Assembly (NCBI GenBank): GCA_903872075.1
Contig: CAIQJF010000009.1
Coordinates: forward strand, 1-49,350
Length of the DNA stretch: 49,350 nucleotides
Direction of reading: 5' to 3'
Origin: an uncultured Caulobacteraceae bacterium
Lineage (GTDB): Bacteria > Pseudomonadota > Alphaproteobacteria > Caulobacterales > Caulobacteraceae
A program made the translations under genes and the position numbers. The notes below the pieces were generated by a model, which saw only the letters and a program-made list of their open reading frames with translations, did no database searches and was not told the origin of the DNA. Below are positions 44,344 to 49,350 of this stretch, piece by piece (the stretch's first letter is position 1; each line of letters opens with the position of its first letter).

Positions 44344-45336
44344 ATGATCGCCTCAATCCTCGCCGCCGCGGTGCTGGGCGGCCCCGCCGCGCCCGCCGAT
44401 TTCAAGCCGCCCGAATGGGTGCGCAAGCCGACGCCAGAGGACCTGTCGGGGCTCTGGCCGATGGCGGCGCGGGACGGGTATTCGGCCGGGGACGTGGTGA
44501 TGACCTGCGAGGTCGACGTTCAGGGTGAGGCGAAGGATTGCCAGGTCCTCTCGGAAACGCCTCAGGGCGTGGACTTCGGCTGGGCCGCGTCGAAGATGCC
44601 CAAGCTGCTGCATTTCAGTCCAGCCACATCGCAGGGACAGCCGATCCCCTGGCGCGTCACCATCCCGATCCATTTCGGCGCCCCGCCGCCGCCGATCGTG
44701 ATCAAGCCCGACCTGATCGCGCAGCATCCCGTCTGGCTAAGCGCCCCCACCTTTGCTGACGTGGCGGCGGCCTATCCGAAGACCGGCGTCGGTGTGATCG
44801 GTGTGTCGTTTCTATGCACCGTCCGGCCTTCAGGCACGCTCAGCCAATGCCCTGGCAGCGAGCTTATGCCGGACAAAGGCGCCCTGGCCGTCGCCCGGGC
44901 CCTGGTCCCACGGTTCCGAATGGTCGTCGACCCCGCGGCGACCGAGTCGGGCAGGCCGTTGAGAGTGCTGCTCACGATCCGCATGATCAGTCCGTCCAGC
45001 CCTGAATTCGTTGCCCGGCGGCTGGGGGCGCCGGACTGGAGCGCGGGGCTCGACCCGACGGCGGCCCAAAAACTGTTTCCGGCCGAAGCCGCCGCAAAGG
45101 GACTCACCACAGGTCTTGGTCTCGCCCACTGCGTCGTGGCGCCCGATGGCGCGCTGACGGCCTGCGAGCCCCGGACCGGCGATCCGGATGGTTTGGGGTT
45201 TTCCGAGGCTGCGGTGCGTGTCGCCCAGGCGATGCGCATGAACCTGTGGACGGGCGACGGGGGCCCGGTGGACGGGGCGGCGGTGAACCTGCCAATCCGT
45301 TTCAACCTGAAGGGCGCCGCGCCGGCCGCAAAGTAG
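44344..45336 (+). CDS. Exported protein with three TonB-C-like repeats
   Basis: A 330-residue protein with a short signal-like N-terminus (MIASILAAAVLGG) and three repeats of about 104 residues. Each has a Cys pair eleven positions apart: Cys55/66, Cys158/169, Cys263/274, in the form C-x-V-x3-G-x4-C-type hairpins (CEVDVQGEAKDC, CTVRPSGTLSQC, CVVAPDGALTAC). Each repeat ends in text like the TonB C-terminal domain (FSPATSQGQPIPWRVTIPIHF; MNLWTGDGGPVDGAAVNLPIRF). There is no transmembrane TonB-type anchor or proline-rich linker, and no exbB/exbD neighbour. Disulphide-stabilised periplasmic scaffolding is an inference. GGAGG precedes the ATG. Confidence 0.78.
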   Translation: MIASILAAAVLGGPAAPADFKPPEWVRKPTPEDLSGLWPMAARDGYSAGDVVMTCEVDVQGEAKDCQVLSETPQGVDFGWAASKMPKLLHFSPATSQGQPIPWRVTIPIHFGAPPPPIVIKPDLIAQHPVWLSAPTFADVAAAYPKTGVGVIGVSFLCTVRPSGTLSQCPGSELMPDKGALAVARALVPRFRMVVDPAATESGRPLRVLLTIRMISPSSPEFVARRLGAPDWSAGLDPTAAQKLFPAEAAAKGLTTGLGLAHCVVAPDGALTACEPRTGDPDGLGFSEAAVRVAQAMRMNLWTGDGGPVDGAAVNLPIRFNLKGAAPAAK

Positions 45337-45374
45337 ACATGGCCGGGCGCAAGCGTGCTCTGCGGGCGCTCAAG

Positions 45375-45854
45375 TCACCCGTGTTTGTCGTCGACGGGCC
45401 TTGGCTGCACGGACCATACGGCCGGCGCGTCGTCCTTGTCGGCCATCGCGATCGCGGCCGTGGCCTGGACCTTGTCGGGCGAGTGATGGGCGGGCGCGTA
45501 GATCGTATAGACCTGCATGGGCGCCGGGCCGGTATTGGTGATGTTGTGCCAGGTTCCCGCGGGAACGAGGACGCACCAGCCGTCTGACACGTCCTGTTCA
45601 AACGTCAGTCTGTCCTTGGCGGATCCCATCTGCACACGACCGCTCCCGGCCTCGAGACGCAGGAACTGATCGGTCTCCGGATGGGCTTCAAGGCCGATGT
45701 CGGCGCCGGCGGGAATCGACATCAGCGTCACCTGCAGATAGCGCCCGCTCCAGGCGACTGAACGGTAACTTGTGTTTTCCTTGGTCGCGGCCTCAATATC
45801 GAACGCTTGCGGCTTCGGCCCGATGTCTTTGATCCTGTCGGAGACTGTCGTCAT
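45375..45854 (-). CDS. Cupin domain protein
   Basis: A 159-residue single-cupin protein. The metal-binding motif 1 is in AHPETDQFLRLEAGSGRVQMG and motif 2 in VPAGTWHNITNTG; both fit the conserved cupin_2 barrel. A family of this shape acts as isomerase, dioxygenase or storage/regulatory protein, unknown here. The ATG at 45854 is preferred over upstream in-frame codons; the ribosome site is weak (GGGAT). A TTGGCA-N6-TGCCAA dyad lies 46 bases upstream and may be its operator. Confidence 0.88.
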   Translation of the reverse strand: MTTVSDRIKDIGPKPQAFDIEAATKENTSYRSVAWSGRYLQVTLMSIPAGADIGLEAHPETDQFLRLEAGSGRVQMGSAKDRLTFEQDVSDGWCVLVPAGTWHNITNTGPAPMQVYTIYAPAHHSPDKVQATAAIAMADKDDAPAVWSVQPRPVDDKHG

Positions 45855-46445
45855 AAATGATATCCCAACCTGTGTAGAAATTCGCCGCATCGCATGATGT
45901 TGGCATTTGTTTGCCAATCGCAATTACACTATCGGGACATTCGTTTCTCGCCGGTAGGTTCGGAAAATACGCCCTCATCGCCCATCTAAAGCTTTTGGAG
46001 GCTGCCACGTAACGGTGAGTGAACGGCTGCATGTTGATCGTCCTTTGCATGCAGCGGAGGCGGTCTGGCCAGGCCTCAGGGAAGGTCCGGTGGCGCGCTC
46101 ACAGTCATGCCGAGGGTCATGAGGTCGACGATACACACCGTGTTGAGTGGTTTCCGAGTCTGGTGCGTCTCGGGCTCGTATTCACATATAGATGGGTTGC
46201 TGAGGCGTGTCGCGTGTCAACCGGACATGATGTTATAGGAAACGAGATCATTTTGCCGGTTTACCGATCTCGACCAACGAAATGGTAGACGAGTCCTTGT
46301 CACATCCGCGCCATGTCTGAGCCCTGAGCTGGCTGATCGAGACTGCAGGGCCAATACGGCGCGGACACGACGGTCCCAAACCCACCAGATCAGAGGCTTG
46401 CGCCGCTCTCATCTCCGCCCGTGTCCCGTCGTCGTACGCGGCGCC
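45855..46445. other. Long intergenic region upstream of the cupin gene
   Basis: About 590 bases between the cupin gene and the 3' end of the esterase gene, both on the minus strand. It is visibly less GC-rich than the surroundings in 45890-46320. It holds the dyad at 45900-45917 and a GCTGCATG/CATGCAGC inverted repeat (46026-46033 with 46048-46055). Two open frames, 45793-46050 (minus) and 46019-46288 (plus), have no family and no good ribosome site, so I do not call them genes. No tRNA or known RNA was seen. Confidence 0.5.
45900..45917. promoter_or_regulatory. TTGGCA-N6-TGCCAA dyad upstream of the cupin gene
   Basis: A perfect six-base inverted repeat with a T-rich six-base centre, 46 bases before the cupin start. 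A related half-dyad, TTGGCA-N4-TTTGC on the minus strand, lies at 48796-48810 upstream of the PEP-CTERM gene. Candidate operator only. Confidence 0.4.
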
Positions 46446-47771
46446 TCAGAGGCCGAAGGGATAGGTCTCGTCCTCGCCGGACGTCACGGTCGTGGGCAGC
46501 GGCGTCACGGCGTGGGTTTCATCGAACCAGACGAAGCCGTCGTACTGGTCAGCGAGCGCGGCGTGGCCGTAGTGGCTCCACCGCTCTGTTTCCGGCCGGT
46601 AGATGACACCGATGTAGCGTTCGAGACGGGGCTCGGCCATGACCTGGCGCAAATCGTCATGCTCTGCGGCCCGCAGGTCGAACAGGAAACGGTCGACGCC
46701 GACCTCGTGGCACCAGGCCTCGTAGCTGTCCGGGCGCGATGGCGTCACGGCCTTGACCTCCATTGGCCCATCCCAATCTGAGGCCGCCGCGACGGTGCCC
46801 GAATGGGTGCCAAAACCGATCAGGACCGCGTCGTCGCCATAGGCCTGGCGGCAAAGCTGGCCGATGTTCAGTTCGCCGCGTTCCAGGCCCATGTCGGTGA
46901 ACCGGGCGTCGCCAATATGGGAGTTGTGCGCCCAGACGACGGCTTTCCGGGAGGGGCCCGGCTGCGCCAGGATGTTCTCGAGCGTGTCGAACATGTGCCG
47001 GTCGCGCAGATTCCAGGAGTCCGCCGCGCCGAGGTACATGGCCCGATAGTAGCTTTCCGCATCGGCCACCAGACGGGCGTTCTGCGCTGCATCGAAGAAC
47101 CGCGCGCGGTCCTTTGGCGCATATTGCAGCTCCTTCTGGAGAAGCGCGACGAGCGCGCGGGTGACCGGGATCTCGCACAGCGCATAACCCTCGTCGAGCG
47201 ACGCCTTTCCATAGGCGCTCGGCTGCTGGGCCCAGGGTGAGAGGCAGGCATAGTGCTCCCGCGCAGCCATTGCCGCCTTGGGGTCGACGCGATCGAGGTA
47301 GGTGAGCACCGCGGCCATGGCGGCGGTCATGTTGTAGAGGTCGAGGCCGTAGAACCCCACCTTCTCGCGCGGCGACCGGGAGGTGTTGTGGTCGCGCAGA
47401 AAGCTGACGAACGCCTCCACATCGGTGTTGCGCCACATCCAGATGGGGAAGCGGCTGAACGGCGTCGCGTTTATCGGCTGGTGCGGGATGCGCTGGACAT
47501 AGCGATCGATCGCGGCGGCGTCGGGCCAGTCGGCCTCCACGGCCACGACGGTGAAGCCATGAACTTCGATCAGGCGCCGCGTGATGGCGGCGCGGGCGCG
47601 GTAGAACTCCGACGTGCCGTGCGACGCCTCCCCCAGCAAGACAACGCGCGCGTCCGCAAAACGGTCGAACATAGCGCCGAAGGCGGGGTCATCCAGCGAC
47701 GGCAACGGCTCCGCGGCCGCCTTCAATACGGCCGCCACGGAGAGGGGCGAGAGGGGTTCCGCGACGGGCAT
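46446..47771 (-). CDS. Erythromycin esterase family protein
   Basis: A 441-residue enzyme of the erythromycin-esterase (Ere) superfamily. The catalytic N-terminal motif LLGEASHGTSEFYRARAAITRRLI is intact, followed by VAVEADWPDAAAIDRY, WMWRNTDVEAFV and WAHNSHIGDARFTDMG with further conserved His and Asp. Most chromosomal homologues are not macrolide resistance genes, and the true substrate is unknown. There is no signal peptide. It stands alone, with a terminator and the PEP-CTERM gene upstream. Confidence 0.9.
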   Translation of the reverse strand: MPVAEPLSPLSVAAVLKAAAEPLPSLDDPAFGAMFDRFADARVVLLGEASHGTSEFYRARAAITRRLIEVHGFTVVAVEADWPDAAAIDRYVQRIPHQPINATPFSRFPIWMWRNTDVEAFVSFLRDHNTSRSPREKVGFYGLDLYNMTAAMAAVLTYLDRVDPKAAMAAREHYACLSPWAQQPSAYGKASLDEGYALCEIPVTRALVALLQKELQYAPKDRARFFDAAQNARLVADAESYYRAMYLGAADSWNLRDRHMFDTLENILAQPGPSRKAVVWAHNSHIGDARFTDMGLERGELNIGQLCRQAYGDDAVLIGFGTHSGTVAAASDWDGPMEVKAVTPSRPDSYEAWCHEVGVDRFLFDLRAAEHDDLRQVMAEPRLERYIGVIYRPETERWSHYGHAALADQYDGFVWFDETHAVTPLPTTVTSGEDETYPFGL

Positions 47772-47910
47772 GGCGCAAATCCTGAGGCTGCGGCGCGGGC
47801 AGGCGCGCGTCTACGGGAGCGGCTAGCGAAATCCCGGGCGCCCGATCCTGTGTGTCGAGCCCGCACGGCAACAGGCCCGGAAACTACGCACGCGGGCCGG
47901 GCCCAACGAA

Positions 47911-47938
47911 AAAGGGCCGCCGAAACCGGCGGCCCTTT
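47911..47938 (-). terminator. Rho-independent terminator after the PEP-CTERM gene
   Basis: A perfect 12-base stem (47911-47922 with 47927-47938) with an AAAC loop, followed on the minus strand by TTTCGTT. It lies 21 bases after the stop of the PEP-CTERM gene. The opposite side also carries some T residues, so it may work both ways. Confidence 0.85.
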
Positions 47939-47959
47939 CCGTAACCTCGGGCTTGTGGG

Positions 47960-48679
47960 TCAGCCGATCGAGTTGACCGGCTTGGCCCGGCGACGGATCG
48001 CCGCGCCAGCCAGTCCGAAGCCCGTGAGCATCAAGGCCCAAGTCGCCGGTTCCGGCACGCCGCCGCCGCCGCCATTGGCCACGCCGTCGGCGGCGAAACC
48101 GCCTTGCGAGACTGCGGAGAAAGGCGTGAGTGCGCCCAGGGTGACGTTCACCGTCGGGGTGATCGAGGTCATGGCCAGCGCCAGACCTGAATCGCCAAGG
48201 CCGTCGAAGGTCACGAACTTGTTGCTGGTGAAACTGACCAGGCCGCCGGCCAGGACGGAGTCGATCAGCGAGCCGGCGCTACCGTAGCCGGTGAACACCG
48301 ATCCGAGGAAGGTTCCGCTCAACAGGTCGTCGCCAGTGTGGACGGTATAGGCGCCGGCGGTTCTGGTCGCGCCGGTGTAGATGAGCGAGAAGGCGCCGTC
48401 GAAGGAGCCGATGACCACCGGGCCTTGCGCGATCGCGCCGGTTTCGATGGCGGTCAGTTGCAACTGGGCTGGGAGATCGCCGAGCGGAGCGAGGGCCGCG
48501 CTGAGATAGTCGAAGGTCACCGCCGCATTCGAAGACAGCGTCAGTCCCGAAAGGGAAATGTTCGAACCGGGCCCGACCGGGTTGAAGGTGGCGAACGTCA
48601 CCGCGCCTGCGGGCGCCGCGGAGACCAGACCGGCCGCGAGGCCCAGAGCCGCCATTGCGGCCATCGTCTTGTGCTTCAT
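47960..48679 (-). CDS. PEPxxWA-CTERM sorted surface protein
   Basis: A 239-residue exported protein. Signal peptide 1-26 (ending APAGA), then a low-complexity Gly/Ser/Thr/Ala-rich beta region, and at the C-terminus VPEPATWALMLTGFGLAGAAIRRRAK: the PEP motif, a membrane helix and a basic tail. This is the PEPxxWA variant of the PEP-CTERM signal, recognised by an exosortase. No exosortase gene is in the window. The mature part is about 180 residues with no enzyme motif, so structural or extracellular matrix use is likely. The ATG at 48679 has GAGG ten bases upstream. Confidence 0.92.
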   Translation of the reverse strand: MKHKTMAAMAALGLAAGLVSAAPAGAVTFATFNPVGPGSNISLSGLTLSSNAAVTFDYLSAALAPLGDLPAQLQLTAIETGAIAQGPVVIGSFDGAFSLIYTGATRTAGAYTVHTGDDLLSGTFLGSVFTGYGSAGSLIDSVLAGGLVSFTSNKFVTFDGLGDSGLALAMTSITPTVNVTLGALTPFSAVSQGGFAADGVANGGGGGVPEPATWALMLTGFGLAGAAIRRRAKPVNSIG

Positions 48680-49210
48680 GTTTCAAAACCTCGTTACTGA
48701 CGCGCCGCCGGGCACATGCCGGGCGATCATTTCTGAGTCATGAAAGTCTTCCGGCGGCAATCGGTTCCAAGAAAGGGTCATTTCGGCGCAATACCGCAAA
48801 TAGTTGCCAAATAAGGCGCCGCGAACACGTGTCATTGTGACGCTTTAATTGAATATGTTGACACATTTCGAAGAAATATGGCCTGATTGTAAGGGTAACA
48901 ATTTTAGTAATTCGATTTAATATTGTGATCCCGCCGGAAGATATCGATGTTCGTCGATAACTATGCGCCGGTTATGGCCGCCAAGCCGGCGGGCCCCAGG
49001 GCGCAGCGGCGGATTGATATCGTCGGCTGCCAAGGGCTCGGTGTGGTTTAGAGCCGCTTCGTGGTCGCGGGCGCTAACAGTTCCACGTCGTTCCAACATC
49101 GCCGGGCAGCTCTCTCGACCGCTATTTCACGCCGTTCATCCACAGTCTTCCCGCTGCGAGCGCTTGGTCGCTATGCGCTGGCCCGCCCGCAACGAATTGT
49201 CCGGTCATCC
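48680..49210. other. AT-rich intergenic region before the IS edge
   Basis: About 530 bases without a confident gene. The part 48830-48960 is unusually AT-rich (runs such as AATTTTAGTAATTCG) for this genome, and 48960-49210 returns to high GC with no family recognised in any frame. It should contain the PEP-CTERM promoter on the minus strand near 48700-48830. The sharp base change and the insertion-sequence edge suggest DNA that was transferred or rearranged. Confidence 0.45.
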
Positions 49211-49224
49211 TGTTGATTTCCGCT

Positions 49225-49263
49225 GAGAGTTGACCCGGGATTTTCATCGAGAAGTGACCCGGG
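49225..49263 (+). repeat. Terminal direct repeats of the IS21-like element
   Basis: Two copies, 24 bases apart start to start, GAGAGTTGACCCGGG and GAGAAGTGACCCGGG. In IS21 elements multiple terminal repeats are thought to bind the transposase IstA. Confidence 0.7.
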
Positions 49264-49294
49264 TGGATATGGTGCCCCGCGGTGCGGGGATGGG

Positions 49295-49350
49295 TCAAGT
49301 GGTGGCTTTTTCCTTTCGCGTTTTGGGCGCTCCAGCGCTGGCCCTGAACC
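49295..49350 (-). CDS. Possible C-terminal tail of an IS21 gene (partial)
   Basis: A minus-strand frame open to the window edge and stopping at TGA 49295-49297 encodes FRASAGAPKTRKEKATT. The basic tail and position 84 bases inside the element end would suit the last gene of IS21 (istB), but 17 residues are too few to be sure. Confidence 0.3.
   Translation of the reverse strand, partial: FRASAGAPKTRKEKATT

Larger units (their letters stand above)
49211..49350. mobile_element. Edge of a probable IS21-family insertion sequence (partial)
   Basis: From TGTTGATTTCCGC at 49211 the sequence has two imperfect direct repeats: GAGAGTTGACCCGGG (49225-49239) and GAGAAGTGACCCGGG (49249-49263), 13 of 15 matching. 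An element starting TGT with multiple internal repeats of this wording is what I associate with IS21-family ends. The rest lies outside the window, so the other end and target duplication cannot be checked. Confidence 0.6.

Noticed and set aside
45793..46288. Two small genes in the cupin-esterase gap
   Set aside because: No ribosome site, no family text, odd composition; treated as non-coding.
46446..47771. Macrolide resistance gene
   Set aside because: It is an Ere-superfamily protein, but chromosomal homologues of this type are not shown to inactivate macrolides, and there is no mobile context directly around it.
48917..49226. Transposase remnant in 48917-49210
   Set aside because: Translations in several frames gave no recognised transposase text; only the IS edge from 49211 is supported.

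Overview
The window is about 49 kb of high-GC (visibly well above 60%) chromosomal DNA from an alphaproteobacterium. The best guess is a member of Caulobacteraceae close to Phenylobacterium. This rests on protein resemblance remembered from those genomes, the glyQ-glyS-ppdK order, a PEPxxWA-CTERM protein, a ydbH-ynbE-ydbL operon and the crowd of alphaproteobacterial oxidoreductases and small-molecule hydrolases. No rRNA, tRNA or CRISPR array was seen.

Layout. 1-8.2 kb is core metabolism: the start of amtB and glnK (nitrogen control, minus strand), a secreted fasciclin-domain protein ending at a strong terminator, glyQ-glyS (glycyl-tRNA synthetase), ppdK (pyruvate phosphate dikinase) and a DUF4337 membrane protein. 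8.2-11.6 kb holds three exported hydrolases (formamidase-like, M28 peptidase with a fibronectin-like tail, alpha/beta hydrolase). 11.7-32.2 kb is an accessory catabolic and detoxification region of short operons. It contains a ketosteroid-dehydrogenase-like flavoprotein operon, an SnoaL-like protein, Cys-type glutathione peroxidase, DUF169, a methyltransferase, a metallo-beta-lactamase-fold enzyme, SOUL and nitrobindin-like haem-binding folds, an old-yellow-enzyme homologue beside a LysR regulator, an AhpD/CMD-like gene broken by one amber codon, DUF1348, a PNPOx-fold protein, a DsbA-like protein, an epoxide hydrolase, an unrecognised 381-residue protein, an acyl-CoA ligase and a Baeyer-Villiger-type monooxygenase.

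32.3-36 kb is the envelope lipid-transport operon ydbH-ynbE-ydbL. 36-44.2 kb is mixed: an amidohydrolase, a Nudix-like/winged-helix protein and a YfbR-like HD phosphohydrolase, pyrF, a tandem universal stress protein, panB-panC and rsgA. 44.3-48.7 kb has a secreted protein made of three TonB-C-like repeats, a cupin, an erythromycin-esterase-like enzyme and a PEP-CTERM surface protein. The window ends inside what looks like the edge of an IS21-family insertion sequence.

The most interesting items are the unrecognised protein at 27755-28900, whose N-terminal half resembles leaders of DUF4157 / contractile-injection-system cargo; the nonsense-interrupted CMD gene (24142-24144); the three-fold C-x10-C repeat protein; a 14-codon ORF with a perfect Shine-Dalgarno in the rsgA leader; and a DsbA-like gene that seems to need a CTG start. 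No complete, clearly new multigene system was found.
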